The notes: generated by a model from the letters alone, not told the origin. 64,000 nucleotides of DNA from Methylophilus medardicus (GCF_006363955.1 NZ_CP040948.1:372001-436000); one strand, 5' to 3'. Counted from the first letter of the stretch, positions 55,036 to 64,000 are shown. Numbers and translations: made by a program.

Positions 55036-55974
55036 ATGGAATGGTTTAAACGACAAAAGAACAAGCAGCAAGTTGGTGTGAGTTATACCGACATGCATGT
55101 CAGCACTGTCGCCTTGACGCCGTCATCCACAGGGGTCAAACCAGTGGTCTCATTCGCTGCTGTCGAGCAGGTGCCCTTGCACGCCACCTCCACATTACGT
55201 CACTTTGTGACTAAAAATGACCTGAAAAACTTGCCTTGCAACCTGGTGCTGAGTGTCGACCAATACAACATCGTTCAAATTGATAAACCCAATATGCCGG
55301 ACGACGAGGTGAAACCTGCGTTGCGCTGGAAACTCAAAGGCCTGCTGGACTATTCGGTAGAGCAAGCCGTGGTCGATGGCATTGAAGTGCCGATGGATCC
55401 TGCTTACGCCAATCGCCAGCCATTCATGTTAGCGATTTGTGCCAAAAAAGCACTGGTCTCTGCGGTGGGAAACCACGTGAGTGATGCCGGTTTTAATTTG
55501 AAATCCGTGGATGTGCATGCGCTGGTGCAGCGCAACATTGCCCACTTGCTGGAGCACGAAGACCGTGCGCTGGTGATGTTAAGTATTTTGCCGCGTGGCT
55601 GCTTGATGACTTTTACTGCCAAGGGCGAGTTATATCACACACGGTTGATTGAGTTAGACCGAGATTTTCTCAATGACCGTGGTGACTTATTTAAGAGTAA
55701 TTTTGACAAACTGGTGCTCGAGTTACAGCGCTCACTGGACAGTTTTGACCGCCAGTTTCCTTACCTGAGCCTGAACCGCATGGTGGTGGCACCCGTCTCC
55801 AACCGTGATTACTTGGTTAGCGGGTTGAGTTCAAGTCTGTACGTGCCGGTGAATGTGTTTAACCTTGAGGATATTGCAGAATTGCCGGCAGATCAGGATT
55901 TTTCTAGCCTTGAAAAACAAGCCATGTTGTTGCCTGCGCTTGGTGCCGCCTTGCGCCAGGAGATCACAGCATGA
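55036..55974 (+). CDS. mshI: MSHA biogenesis protein MshI (PilM-like)
   Basis: A 312-residue cytosolic protein of the PilM/actin-like fold. It begins M-E-W-F-K-R-Q-K-N-K-Q-Q-V-G-V-S-Y-T-D-M-H, has L-V-L-S-V-D-Q-Y and M-P-D-D-E-V-K-P-A-L-R-W-K-L-K-G-L-L-D-Y, and a conserved V-D-V-H-A-L-V-Q-R-N. It should form the cytoplasmic side of the alignment complex with the PilN- and PilO-like proteins that follow. It overlaps the next gene by 4 bases. AGGAAG is some 16 bases upstream, a rather long spacing. Confidence 0.88.
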   Translation: MEWFKRQKNKQQVGVSYTDMHVSTVALTPSSTGVKPVVSFAAVEQVPLHATSTLRHFVTKNDLKNLPCNLVLSVDQYNIVQIDKPNMPDDEVKPALRWKLKGLLDYSVEQAVVDGIEVPMDPAYANRQPFMLAICAKKALVSAVGNHVSDAGFNLKSVDVHALVQRNIAHLLEHEDRALVMLSILPRGCLMTFTAKGELYHTRLIELDRDFLNDRGDLFKSNFDKLVLELQRSLDSFDRQFPYLSLNRMVVAPVSNRDYLVSGLSSSLYVPVNVFNLEDIAELPADQDFSSLEKQAMLLPALGAALRQEITA

Positions 55975-56822
55975 GTCAGCAGATTAATCTGTTTGAAGGT
56001 GGTCTGGTTAGAGCCAAGGATTGGTTCACGTTACCCTTTGTCGCGCTGGTGTATGCAGTGGCGGCTGGGGTCATGTTTTATTTGTACACGGGTTTTGAGA
56101 CAGACAACGCACAGTTGCAAATACAGCGCAATCAAGCTGTGAGCCAGTTTGAGGCGATGCAGAAAAAATTCGATACCTTAGCGCTACAGGTCGCGCCGGT
56201 GGATAACAGCAAACTAGAAACGGAGTTGAAAAACCTCCAGGCGCGTTTTGAGATGCAATCGCAAATGTTGGCCATTTTTCAACAATCGGTCTCCAGTGCC
56301 GCTGACCACCTGATTGATTACATGCGTGCCTTAACCGCGCAGCAACAACCGGGGCTTTGGTTGACAGGGTTCAAAATTGAACCGGCCTCGCAACATGTGT
56401 CGCTCAGTGGCCAAGCATTGCAGTCTGAACAGATTCCACTGTATCTGGATTTGTTGTCTGCGCAAAGTGTGTTTACGGGCACGCAGTTTGCCGGGCTACA
56501 GTTGAAACAACAGGAGTTACGCCTGCCACAAACGTCACTCGCGGCAACTAACGCTGCACAAGCGCCGGTGAGCCCAGCGCCTGAACCTGCCGGCGTTGGC
56601 AAAGGCGCGGCGGATGCCGGCAGCAATGCTATACCAGCTGTGGCTGCGCCGGTATCTACGAGTCCTTCGCCATCTGCACGCGAAGATGCGCAGACCTTGA
56701 CCGTCTACGCTTTTGAAGTCAAAGGGCGCGACATGCAAACACAGGCAAAACGCGACAACACCTTAAGTTGGGATGCGTTTGTTCGTCAAACCAGTCAAGC
56801 CCAGCCGATTGCAGGAAAATAA
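55971..56822 (+). CDS. PilN-like MSHA biogenesis protein (MshI2)
   Basis: A 283-residue single-pass membrane protein. Its cytosolic N-terminus M-S-Q-Q-I-N-L-F resembles the PilN motif that docks PilM. A membrane helix lies at about 17-37 and a coiled coil at about 45-110. The periplasmic domain (110-185) and a Pro/Ala-rich segment (~190-240) follow. This matches the second MshI protein (MshI2) of MSHA loci. It probably pairs with MshJ to form the inner-membrane ring. Start overlaps the mshI stop (ATGA). Confidence 0.83.
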   Translation: MSQQINLFEGGLVRAKDWFTLPFVALVYAVAAGVMFYLYTGFETDNAQLQIQRNQAVSQFEAMQKKFDTLALQVAPVDNSKLETELKNLQARFEMQSQMLAIFQQSVSSAADHLIDYMRALTAQQQPGLWLTGFKIEPASQHVSLSGQALQSEQIPLYLDLLSAQSVFTGTQFAGLQLKQQELRLPQTSLAATNAAQAPVSPAPEPAGVGKGAADAGSNAIPAVAAPVSTSPSPSAREDAQTLTVYAFEVKGRDMQTQAKRDNTLSWDAFVRQTSQAQPIAGK

Positions 56823-56825
56823 GCG

Positions 56826-57548
56826 ATGCGATTTGAGCAATTACAGACAATCAATGATAAATGGCTTGCGCTGTCACAACGTGAGCGCTGGATGGTGTTT
56901 GGCGCCGGCTTGTTGGCGGTGGTCGGTCTGATGGATACCTTTTTGCTAGAGCCTCAGCGCGTGCAGTTGGCAAGCACGCAGCAGGAAATTAGCAAAATTC
57001 AGAATGATACGGCCACGCTGACGGAGAAGATGACCACACTCGCCAGTCAATCGGCGCCGCAACCCATCAACAATGCCTTTCAGCAACAGATTGATGAGAC
57101 CAACCAGAAAATCAACAGTCAATCTGCGGATCTGCTCAAAATATCTTCATATATGGTGCCGCCGCAACAAATGATCGCTTTATTGAAAAAGTTGCTGCAA
57201 AAACACACCGATGTGCAAGTGGAAGAAATGCAGTCATTGCCAGTGGTGGATTTTATTGAAAAGCAAAGAAAAGTATTACAGGCATCCACTGCGGCGGACA
57301 GCCCTGTTGGAACAGCCACTGGCAGTTCTGACGAGGCTTGGAAGAATGTGCCGCATGTCTATCAACATTCGGTAAAAATGCGCCTCAAAGGAAAGTATTT
57401 TGAGCTGATGGCCTATGCGCAGTCGTTGAAAGCCATTGGCCAAACGCTCGCTTGGGAAACTGCAGAGCTCAAAGCCGATTATCCGCAAAGCGAGTTAACG
57501 GTTCAGGTGTACACCTTAAGTGGTGAGAATGCATGGTTGGGGATTTAG
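56826..57548 (+). CDS. mshJ: MSHA biogenesis protein MshJ (PilO-like)
   Basis: A 240-residue PilO-like protein. It has a short cytosolic N-terminus (L-S-Q-R-E-R-W-M-V-F), a membrane helix (about 24-42), a coiled coil (45-105) and a periplasmic ferredoxin-like domain with H-S-V-K-M-R-L-K-G-K-Y-F-E-L-M-A-Y. It forms the inner-membrane alignment complex with the preceding protein. It begins 3 bases after the PilN-like gene and ends 1 base before mshK. Confidence 0.88.
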   Translation: MRFEQLQTINDKWLALSQRERWMVFGAGLLAVVGLMDTFLLEPQRVQLASTQQEISKIQNDTATLTEKMTTLASQSAPQPINNAFQQQIDETNQKINSQSADLLKISSYMVPPQQMIALLKKLLQKHTDVQVEEMQSLPVVDFIEKQRKVLQASTAADSPVGTATGSSDEAWKNVPHVYQHSVKMRLKGKYFELMAYAQSLKAIGQTLAWETAELKADYPQSELTVQVYTLSGENAWLGI

Positions 57549-57549
57549 C

Positions 57550-57978
57550 ATGCGCTTGTTGATGATCACATTATTAATGACAGGGTTAGGGCAGGCAGGC
57601 ATTGCTCGTGCGGATGGCATGGTGGACCCTACCAAGCCACCGGCCTCGGTGATGGCCTATTTGCCGAACGCGCAGACGCAGGCAGAGCAGCCTTGGGTAC
57701 TGACCGCGATTCAAGAAAATGGCAAAACCGGGTTTGCGGTCGTCAACGGGCAGATGGTGCCAGTGGGTGGCAATCATGAGGGATTTAAGCTGACCTCGGT
57801 GAAAAACCGCCAAGCCCTTTTTATAAGCAAAACGGGTGAGAAAAAAGTGCTCAGTATGGGCTTGTCCAGTTTTATACCAGAGGCACCGCCACCCTTGGGA
57901 GCGAAAAAAGACCATCGGGCGAAAAAGATTAAAAAATCGGCCACACCTTTAAACTACCAAAAGATAGAAAACAAGTGA
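57550..57978 (+). CDS. mshK: MSHA biogenesis protein MshK (PilP-like)
   Basis: A 142-residue exported protein with a signal peptide (cleavage near A-R-A, residue ~21). It then reads D-G-M-V-D-P-T-K-P-P, a hallmark of MshK, which leads into a small domain with W-V-L-T-A-I and a basic C-terminus (K-K-D-H-R-A-K-K-I-K-K). MshK links the inner-membrane complex to the secretin. The start at 57550 is chosen over 57520 because it directly opens the signal peptide; translation is probably coupled to mshJ. Confidence 0.86.
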   Translation: MRLLMITLLMTGLGQAGIARADGMVDPTKPPASVMAYLPNAQTQAEQPWVLTAIQENGKTGFAVVNGQMVPVGGNHEGFKLTSVKNRQALFISKTGEKKVLSMGLSSFIPEAPPPLGAKKDHRAKKIKKSATPLNYQKIENK

Positions 57979-58036
57979 CACACATTGCATGTTTCGCACC
58001 GGCAAGCATGCAAGGGAAATCAACAGAGAGACTGCT

Positions 58037-59806
58037 ATGAAAACTTTTGTGAATACATTGGGTTTGATGATTATCGGCACCGGACTGGTCGGTTGTACCA
58101 GCAATCCGTTCGCCCCAAGCAATGTATCGATTAACCCTAAAATTCAAAATGAATTGGCGACCGCTGTGGCTAAGTCGCAATCGCAAGTCACCCCCCCTCC
58201 TAAAGAGGTGACGGATGAGTTGTTCGAGCCGGCCAAGATCGAGGCGCCAAAGGCATTAGCCAAACGCGTGGAGCCCAGATTTGACCTGGTAGTGAATAAA
58301 GCGCCGGCAGCACAGGTGCTGATGGGCATCGTGTCTGGTAGCCCTTACAGCATTGCTTTAAGTCCTGAGCTCAAAGGCGAAATCTCAATCAATTTACGCG
58401 ATGTGACCTTATTTGAAGCACTGAATTCCTTGCGTGATTTGTATGGCTATGAATACAAAATGAATGGCAAACAGATCTTTGTTGAACCGCAAACGATACA
58501 AACGCGGGTATTTCAGGTCAACTATATTACGGGTTCACGCCGTGGCACCTCCGCGACCCGCGTCACCTCCGGTACTGCTAGTGGCTCAGGCGCTGGTGGT
58601 GCAGCCGGTGTGGCTGGCCAAGCAGCGGTATCAAACGGTTTCGGTAATGGGACAGGTACAGGGGTTGCAACTGGCGCTGGCGCCTCCGGTGCCTCTAATC
58701 TGCAAGTGTACGCCTCTGATGTGAGTATGCGGACAAATAATGATTTCTGGGAAGAAATTGGTGCATCCTTGAGTGGCTTGGTCGGTGAAGAAAATGGCCG
58801 TAAAGTCATCATTAATGCGCAATCCGGCATCATTATGGTGAAAGCCATGCCCAAAGAAATCCGTCAGGTTGAAAAGTTTTTGAGTCTGATGCAAGTGACG
58901 GTGGATCGTCAGGTGATTCTTGAGGCCAAAATCATCAAAGTGCAATTAAACCGAAATTCGCAACAAGGGATTAACTGGGCAGCGGTCAGAAATATCCGTG
59001 GACGCGACTACACCTTTGGTAACGTCGATGGCAATACCACCTTAGGCGAAACCGGCGCACTCACTAACGGCACACTCACCAGCACTGTGCCTGGTGCGCT
59101 GAGTAATAGCGCCCCCATCTCGATTGGTGGCTCAATGTTTGCGCTGGCCGTGCAAGGCAAAAACTTCTCGGCACTGCTAAATTTTCTTGAAACGCAAGGC
59201 AATGTAGAGGTGCTCTCTAGCCCGCGCATCGCGACGATCAACAACCAGAAGGCTGTGCTCAAGGTCGGTAACGACGCATTTTATGTCACGAACGTGAGAA
59301 CCAATGTCACGACCACCACCGGCGGGGCGATTGTGACGCCTGATATTCAACTACAACCTTACTTTTCAGGCATTTCGTTGGACGTGACACCGCAGATTGA
59401 TAAAGACGACAACATCACTTTGCATGTCCATCCTTTCATTAGTGATGTCACGCAGGTTAACCGTACCGTGAACCTATCGAGTGCGAATGGGGGGACGTAT
59501 ACCATTCCAACGGCGTCTTCCAATATTAATGAAACGGACAGTATTGTGCGCACCAAAGATGGCAACGTGATTGCGATTGGCGGTCTGATGTCTGAGTCGG
59601 TCGACAATACACGTACCAAAGTGCCCGGCTTGGGCGATGTGAAGTTTCTTGGGAATTTGTTCCGTCAGAAGGACCAAGCGAGTACTAAAACCGAATTGGT
59701 GATTTTGCTGAAGTCGACCGTGGTGCGTGGCGGTGAGAGCTGGGCGCAAGATCTACTTGATAGCCAAGATCGGGTTGATAAACTCAAGAGCGATACCAGT
59801 TTTTAG
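58037..59806 (+). CDS. mshL: MSHA outer-membrane secretin lipoprotein MshL
   Basis: A 589-residue secretin. The lipoprotein signal peptide M-K-T-F-V-N-T-L-G-L-M-I-I-G-T-G ends in L-V-G-C (Cys20). N0/N1 domains follow (~85-165), then a low-complexity insert of Gly, Ala, Ser and Thr (~170-225). The secretin domain (~300-570) ends with L-M-S-E-S-V-D-N-T-R-T-K-V-P-G-L-G-D-V. It should form the outer-membrane pore for the pilus. Start 58037 is set by the lipobox and AGAGAG upstream. Confidence 0.94.
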   Translation: MKTFVNTLGLMIIGTGLVGCTSNPFAPSNVSINPKIQNELATAVAKSQSQVTPPPKEVTDELFEPAKIEAPKALAKRVEPRFDLVVNKAPAAQVLMGIVSGSPYSIALSPELKGEISINLRDVTLFEALNSLRDLYGYEYKMNGKQIFVEPQTIQTRVFQVNYITGSRRGTSATRVTSGTASGSGAGGAAGVAGQAAVSNGFGNGTGTGVATGAGASGASNLQVYASDVSMRTNNDFWEEIGASLSGLVGEENGRKVIINAQSGIIMVKAMPKEIRQVEKFLSLMQVTVDRQVILEAKIIKVQLNRNSQQGINWAAVRNIRGRDYTFGNVDGNTTLGETGALTNGTLTSTVPGALSNSAPISIGGSMFALAVQGKNFSALLNFLETQGNVEVLSSPRIATINNQKAVLKVGNDAFYVTNVRTNVTTTTGGAIVTPDIQLQPYFSGISLDVTPQIDKDDNITLHVHPFISDVTQVNRTVNLSSANGGTYTIPTASSNINETDSIVRTKDGNVIAIGGLMSESVDNTRTKVPGLGDVKFLGNLFRQKDQASTKTELVILLKSTVVRGGESWAQDLLDSQDRVDKLKSDTSF

Positions 59807-59814
59807 GAGCGGGC

Positions 59815-60705
59815 ATGTACCTGCAGCATTTTGGCTTAAAAGAATATCCGTTTAGCATTACACCGGATACCAGTTTTTATTATGCAACGCGTAGTTTGCA
59901 AGAGGCACTCAATACGCTGTTAATTGCCATCCAGTCGGGTGAGGGCTTTGTCAAAATTACCGGCGAAGTCGGCACCGGCAAAACCTTGCTCTGTCGGCGT
60001 CTGCTGAAAGCCTTGGCACCGAACTGTAAGATTGCGTTTATTCCTAATCCTTATTTAGACCCGCATGCCTTACTAATGACGCTGGCCACCGAGTTTGGGG
60101 TGGCGTTCAAACCTGATTTTACCCATCACGACATGATTGATGCACTCAATCGCAAATTGTTGACCTTTGCAGAAGAGGGTCGGCATGTCGTGGTTTGTCT
60201 CGATGAAGTACAGGCCATGCCATTAGAGACGCTAGAAGCCTTACGTTTGCTAAGTAATCTCGAAACTGAAAAACACAAATTGTTACAAGTGGTTATTTTC
60301 GGCCAGCCGGAATTAGAGCAACGGTTATCTCATCCCTCGATTCGGCAGTTGCGGCAACGGATTGGCTTTGAGTATCAGCTCAAAGGCCTACAGTGGGCAG
60401 AATTGGGTTTTTATTTAAATCACCGTATGCATGTGGCCGGCTATCAGGGTGGCATGGTGTTTACGCCTGCTAGTATGCGTTTGCTGTATCGCTATGCGAA
60501 TGGTATCCCAAGACTGCTTAACATTTTGGCGCATAAATCCCTGTTATCCGCCTTTGGTCGCGGCCAGCAAGGGGTGTCTGCAGAGGATGTTAGGGCTGCC
60601 ATCATGGATACGCAGGCGAGCGTGAAGGCGCAACATCGCTGGTTGGAGCACGGCCTGAAATGGTGGCTGACGTTTCATACTGCCATAGCGGGTTTGGGTC
60701 GTTAG
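59815..60705 (+). CDS. mshM: MSHA biogenesis ATPase MshM (ExeA-like)
   Basis: A 296-residue AAA-type ATPase. It begins M-Y-L-Q-H-F-G-L-K-E-Y-P-F-S-I-T-P-D-T, typical of ExeA/MshM, and has Walker A G-E-V-G-T-G-K-T (50-57), Walker B V-V-C-L-D-E-V-Q-A-M (~126), sensor I I-F-G-Q-P-E-L-E and a C-terminal arginine-rich domain. ExeA relatives help insert the secretin through peptidoglycan. It starts 8 bases after mshL. Confidence 0.93.
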   Translation: MYLQHFGLKEYPFSITPDTSFYYATRSLQEALNTLLIAIQSGEGFVKITGEVGTGKTLLCRRLLKALAPNCKIAFIPNPYLDPHALLMTLATEFGVAFKPDFTHHDMIDALNRKLLTFAEEGRHVVVCLDEVQAMPLETLEALRLLSNLETEKHKLLQVVIFGQPELEQRLSHPSIRQLRQRIGFEYQLKGLQWAELGFYLNHRMHVAGYQGGMVFTPASMRLLYRYANGIPRLLNILAHKSLLSAFGRGQQGVSAEDVRAAIMDTQASVKAQHRWLEHGLKWWLTFHTAIAGLGR

Positions 60706-60724
60706 TTGAAATAAGGGGAACCGC

Positions 60725-61906
60725 TTGAGCTTAATCAATCAGGTATTACAAAATGTGGAAGCCCGCCAAGGCGGTGCCACCCTAGAGGTGAATGCAGGCG
60801 CCATGTGGGGGGCACAAGTGAAGCCGGTGGTGTCTTACCATGGCAGCGATGCGATGGCCGGGATGACTAAGTGGGCAGGGGGTCTCGTGTTGCTTGCGCT
60901 GATGGTTGGTTTGCTGATGAATGGCCCCAAGCTGCTAGCGCGCTGGATGCCAGCTGCGCCTGCGCCATCTCCGCTGCTATCCGCTTCCGGACAGATTGCC
61001 CCGGTGCCGGTGGCTGTGGCCCAGACGCAACCCACTTTCGAGCATCCACAGTTAACCAAATCGCTTTTTAGCGCTTGGAATAATCCCGTGACTGTGCCGG
61101 TGGCCAGCAAACGCTCCGCCATCGTCGGCGCTGGTCATCAAGCGCGGTCGCCACAAGTCGAAGGTGAGTATTCTATTCGTGCTGTCGATAATACGGCAGC
61201 CAGCACCATGGTCTCGGCCGTTGAGCCGCCATCCGATGTAGTTGCCTTAGTCACACCAACCAAAGCCTACGAGGATGCGTCTGGCGCCAGAGGCGTGGTG
61301 AATAAGTCCGTGCATCCCGAGCAGGAGGTCAACTTGCTGATTCAACGGGCGGTTGATCAAGAGCAAAAAGGCCGATTGAATGAAGCGCTCGTCATTTTGC
61401 GCCAAGCATTAAGTAGTTACCCGCAATCAGAAGATGCAAGACAGTTGCTAGCGACTTATTTGTTTGATGCGCAGCAAGCGCAGGAGGCGGTTGCGCTGCT
61501 GCAAGCGGGGATCAAACAATTTCCTAATCAAATCAGTTTGTCTAAGGCGTTAGCACGTTGGCAGTTGGCACATGCGCAAGCCGAGGGCGTTTTGCTCACA
61601 CTCAAGCCGGTTGCCAACAGCTTGTCACAAGATGCGGAGTCGCAATGGATGTTGGCCATGGCTTACCAACAAACTGGCCAACACAGCGCTGCGCTGCCGC
61701 ACTTTGATCGCGCGACGCAATTGCGGCCCGGGCATGCGCAGTGGATGGTCGCTTATGCCATTTCACTGCAAGCGGCTGGTCAATCTGCCCCCGCCTTGCA
61801 ACAGTTACAACTTGCTTATCAATTGCCTTTAAGTGAGCGTTTGTCAGAGTTTGTTGGCCAGCGCATTCGTCAGTTGGGTGGCACGTCAGTGGTGCGTGGT
61901 GAGTGA
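60725..61906 (+). CDS. mshN: MSHA biogenesis TPR protein MshN
   Basis: A 393-residue protein that starts at TTG 60725, with AAGGGGA before it; the first residues M-S-L-I-N-Q-V-L-Q-N-V-E match MshN. A membrane helix lies at about 51-66, a Pro/Ala-rich linker reaches to ~190, then TPR-like repeats (~200-390; e.g. E-G-R-L-N-E-A-L-V-I-L-R-Q-A and A-L-P-H-F-D-R-A-T-Q-L) end the protein. The TPR part should lie in the periplasm and aid assembly. It closes the I-N block. Confidence 0.88.
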   Translation: MSLINQVLQNVEARQGGATLEVNAGAMWGAQVKPVVSYHGSDAMAGMTKWAGGLVLLALMVGLLMNGPKLLARWMPAAPAPSPLLSASGQIAPVPVAVAQTQPTFEHPQLTKSLFSAWNNPVTVPVASKRSAIVGAGHQARSPQVEGEYSIRAVDNTAASTMVSAVEPPSDVVALVTPTKAYEDASGARGVVNKSVHPEQEVNLLIQRAVDQEQKGRLNEALVILRQALSSYPQSEDARQLLATYLFDAQQAQEAVALLQAGIKQFPNQISLSKALARWQLAHAQAEGVLLTLKPVANSLSQDAESQWMLAMAYQQTGQHSAALPHFDRATQLRPGHAQWMVAYAISLQAAGQSAPALQQLQLAYQLPLSERLSEFVGQRIRQLGGTSVVRGE

Positions 61907-61928
61907 GCCGCTAAGCGTGCTCGCAGAT

Positions 61929-62729
61929 TCAATCTACGGTATCTTTTAACGTCCGCGCCAATACCAGCGCTGTGACGCGCTCGGCGCCCGCCTGCTTGAG
62001 TACGTTGGCGACGGCATGCATGCTAGCCCCCGTCGTCATCACATCGTCTACCACCACCACATGTTTACCATGCCATTGTTTGGCAGTCGTAAATGCGCCC
62101 CGCAAATTGCGGACTCTGGTGCGCATGTCCATCCCTGCTTGCGTTTGCGTATCTACGATGCGCGTGCATCCCTCCAGATCTAAAGGCATTGCCCAGTGCC
62201 GTTGCAGCTGTTTTGCCAGCAGCAGGGCGTGGTTGAATCCGCGTTGCCGGAGTCGATTGATGTGCATAGGCATGGCAAGCAACACGGCGGCTTGGTTGGC
62301 ATCCTCGTGTTGCGGCCATTGCGTGATCAGGCTGTCAGTCAAGAGTGGGCTTATAAAAAGCTGTTGATGGTATTTGAATTGATGTAGCAGACGATCCAGT
62401 GGGTAGGCGTAGCGGAAGGGCGCAAACGTGCGATCAAACGCAGGCGGATGTTGCAGGCAACGGCCGCAGAGCGCACCAGCCGCATTGGGCAATGCACACT
62501 GAGGACATCGTGCTGCCGTATACCAAGGCAGTGCTGCAATACAGTCTGCGCAAATGGGGGTATGCGTGAATCCCAAACGCGCCTTGGGTGCCGTGTTAGC
62601 TGCGCACAACAAACATGGCAGCGTCGATGTCAACCAAGCTTTCAGCAGATGGCTGGGTGTGATTTGATTAAATTTTAATCTGTTGTAAAATTTTTTCACG
62701 ATATATTTTAAACAACATATAATTCGCAC
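61929..62729 (-). CDS. ComF family protein (phosphoribosyltransferase-like)
   Basis: A protein of up to 266 residues. The N-terminal double zinc finger has Cys39-x2-Cys42, Cys60-x2-Cys63, Cys75-x2-Cys78 and Cys88-x2-Cys91. The phosphoribosyltransferase domain ends with the PRPP loop [13 protein letters not shown]. ComF of naturally competent bacteria acts in DNA uptake; close homologues (GntX) are linked to gluconate use. The start is uncertain: the first ATG (62729) lies inside the likely bioB promoter and has no clear ribosome site, so the true start may be a later codon. It is convergent with mshN and divergent from bioB. Confidence 0.85.
   Translation of the reverse strand: MRIICCLKYIVKKFYNRLKFNQITPSHLLKAWLTSTLPCLLCAANTAPKARLGFTHTPICADCIAALPWYTAARCPQCALPNAAGALCGRCLQHPPAFDRTFAPFRYAYPLDRLLHQFKYHQQLFISPLLTDSLITQWPQHEDANQAAVLLAMPMHINRLRQRGFNHALLLAKQLQRHWAMPLDLEGCTRIVDTQTQAGMDMRTRVRNLRGAFTTAKQWHGKHVVVVDDVMTTGASMHAVANVLKQAGAERVTALVLARTLKDTVD
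62695..62723 (+). promoter_or_regulatory. Probable bioB promoter
   Basis: TTCACG (-35) and TATAAT (-10) with the ideal 17-base spacer, 40 bases before the bioB ATG. The surrounding DNA is very AT-rich. A loose BirA-like inverted pattern overlaps it but was not accepted. Confidence 0.6.
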
Positions 62730-62763
62730 GTATATTTCATCTATTTTTTATTGCGTGGTATTT

Positions 62764-63795
62764 ATGGAACAACAAACCTCCGCTGCTGCTGTTAGCAGCG
62801 AAATCCAAACTTCTGTCATCAATCTAGATGGCTTAAAACCCTCCAGCGCCTGTCATCCTACTGTTGAGCGCTGGCGTGTTGAAGACATCATGGCACTATT
62901 CGCCTTGCCATTCAATGACTTGCTGCATCGCGCGCACAGCGTGCATCGTGAGCATTTTGACCCGAATGCGGTGCAAGTCAGTACCTTGTTGTCGATTAAA
63001 ACTGGCGGTTGTTCTGAGGATTGTGGTTACTGTCCGCAAGCCGCGCGCTACCACACCGAGGTTGAGAATGAGCCTTTGATGCAGTTGGATGAGGTGCTCG
63101 CCGCCGCCAAGGCTGCTAAAGATAGCGGTGCGAGTCGTTTTTGCATGGGGGCTGCTTGGCGGGGTCCCAAACAGCGTGATCTAGAGCCTGTTCTGAAAAT
63201 GATTTCTGAAGTGAAAGCCATGGGCCTGCAAACCTGTGCGACGCTGGGTATGCTCAAAGAGGGTCAGGCAGAACAACTCAAAGATGCCGGGTTGGACTAC
63301 TACAATCACAACCTCGATACTGCGCCTGAGTTTTATGGCGATGTGATTACCACCCGCACTTACCAAGACCGTTTAGATACACTGGACAGGGTACGTAGTG
63401 TGGCGATTAATGTGTGTAGTGGCGGCATTATTGGCATGGGCGAGACCCGCGCCCAACGTGCCGGCTTGGTTGCGCAATTAGCCAATATGGAGCAGCCGCC
63501 TGAAAGCGTGCCGATTAACTTGTTGACGCAAGTGGAAGGCACGCCACTGCATGGCACCGATGCGCTGGATCCGTTGGAGTTTGTGCGCACGATCGCCATT
63601 GCACGCATTACCATGCCCACTAGCTTCGTCCGCTTGTCTGCGGGTCGGCAAAGTATGGGCGAAGCAGTGCAAGCGTTGTGCTTTCATGCAGGCGCTAACA
63701 GTATTTTTTATGGTGAAAAATTACTCACAACGGGTAACCCTGAAGTGGCGTCTGACAACTTGTTGTTTGAAAAACTGGGCTTGAAGAAAATCTAA
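62764..63795 (+). CDS. bioB: Biotin synthase
   Basis: A 343-residue radical-SAM enzyme that inserts sulfur into dethiobiotin. The 4Fe-4S motif is Cys83-S-E-D-Cys87-G-Y-Cys90, and the 2Fe-2S ligands fit the following [14 protein letters not shown] and N-V-C-S-G-G-I-I-G segments. R-L-S-A-G-R lies near the end. The start is ATG 62764; a GTG three codons upstream is less likely. It overlaps bioF by one base (TAATG). Confidence 0.97.
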   Translation: MEQQTSAAAVSSEIQTSVINLDGLKPSSACHPTVERWRVEDIMALFALPFNDLLHRAHSVHREHFDPNAVQVSTLLSIKTGGCSEDCGYCPQAARYHTEVENEPLMQLDEVLAAAKAAKDSGASRFCMGAAWRGPKQRDLEPVLKMISEVKAMGLQTCATLGMLKEGQAEQLKDAGLDYYNHNLDTAPEFYGDVITTRTYQDRLDTLDRVRSVAINVCSGGIIGMGETRAQRAGLVAQLANMEQPPESVPINLLTQVEGTPLHGTDALDPLEFVRTIAIARITMPTSFVRLSAGRQSMGEAVQALCFHAGANSIFYGEKLLTTGNPEVASDNLLFEKLGLKKI

Positions 63796-64000
63796 TGAGC
63801 AGTCTGCTGGATTATTTAGCCGCCGATCTCGACAAGCGGCAAACGCAGGGCCTGATGCGTCAACGTCGCTTGTTGGACTCGCCGCAGGCTGAGCATATTA
63901 CAGCCAATGGTCAGGCTTTTCTGTCGTTTTGTAGCAATGACTATCTGGGGTTGGCCAATGATCCCGCCCTGGTCGCGGCGTTGCAAGCGGCAGCAACAGA
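63795..64000 (+). CDS. bioF: 8-amino-7-oxononanoate synthase (N-terminal part)
   Basis: The first ~68 codons are present and the window ends inside the gene. It reads [15 protein letters not shown], and then F-C-S-N-D-Y-L-G-L-A, the diagnostic block for BioF/KBL-type PLP enzymes. BioF condenses pimeloyl-ACP with alanine in biotin synthesis. The start overlaps the bioB stop, so they are cotranslated. Confidence 0.93.
   Translation, partial: MSSLLDYLAADLDKRQTQGLMRQRRLLDSPQAEHITANGQAFLSFCSNDYLGLANDPALVAALQAAAT

Noticed and set aside
62683-62715. A BirA-box-like inverted pattern (TTGTAAAAT and ATTTTAAACAA) over the bioB promoter
   Set aside because: The arms differ in length and the outer bases do not match the consensus well; in such AT-rich DNA it may arise by chance.
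1-64000. CRISPR arrays, insertion sequences and prophage genes
   Set aside because: No spaced direct repeats, transposases, integrases or phage structural genes were seen anywhere in the window.

Overview
The window is 64 kb of a betaproteobacterial chromosome at roughly 50% GC. The gene orders dusB-fis-purH-purD-hemF and DUF2782-thrB-BPSS1780-type membrane protein next to polA are typical of Betaproteobacteria. The overall content (small high-potential cytochrome c, MSHA-type pilus, PglL-type ligase, AcrAB-OprM-type pump) suggests Nitrosomonadales, possibly Methylophilaceae. The family-level placement is inference, not proof. No insertion sequences, prophage or CRISPR arrays were seen. Genes are densely packed on both strands, and nearly all look intact.

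Layout. 0-8 kb: the end of a magnesium transporter (mgtE), an MscS channel, the rpmB-rpmG ribosomal pair, dut, a TonB-dependent receptor preceded by a perfect 36-bp palindrome, coaBC, an unrecognised membrane-anchored protein with a metzincin-like HExxH signature, radC, tRNA-Val and a stand-alone ANTAR protein. 8-15.8 kb: cstA with its small partners, ilvD, a hexose-6-phosphate mutarotase, a cytochrome c and an amino-acid permease. 15.9-22.5 kb (minus strand): dusB-fis and purH-purD-hemF-apeB, separated by a strong terminator hairpin. 22.5-29.3 kb: an AcrR-like repressor divergent from an RND efflux operon, with an AcrR-like operator lying over the pump promoter. 29.3-40.9 kb: an MFS transporter, lgt, a CinA-like protein, small membrane proteins, polA, a LOG-family protein, thrB and an EAL-CBS-GGDEF protein.

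40.9-62 kb is the most interesting stretch. It holds a PglL-type O-oligosaccharyltransferase, uvrD, a candidate small RNA with an anti-Shine-Dalgarno loop, trmL, and then an almost complete MSHA-type type IV pilus locus. The pilus genes lie in two blocks, E-G-A-C-D-O-P-Q and I-I2-J-K-L-M-N, the reverse of the block order I recall for Vibrio. The major pilin gene has a near-consensus sigma-54 promoter. The assembly ATPase MshE carries tandem 24-residue c-di-GMP binding motifs, and a predicted c-di-GMP phosphodiesterase lies 5 kb away. Together these suggest a surface pilus controlled by sigma-54 at the pilin gene and by c-di-GMP at the motor, possibly glycosylated by the neighbouring ligase.

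The window closes with comF divergent from bioB-bioF, the start of a biotin synthesis operon that runs off the end.
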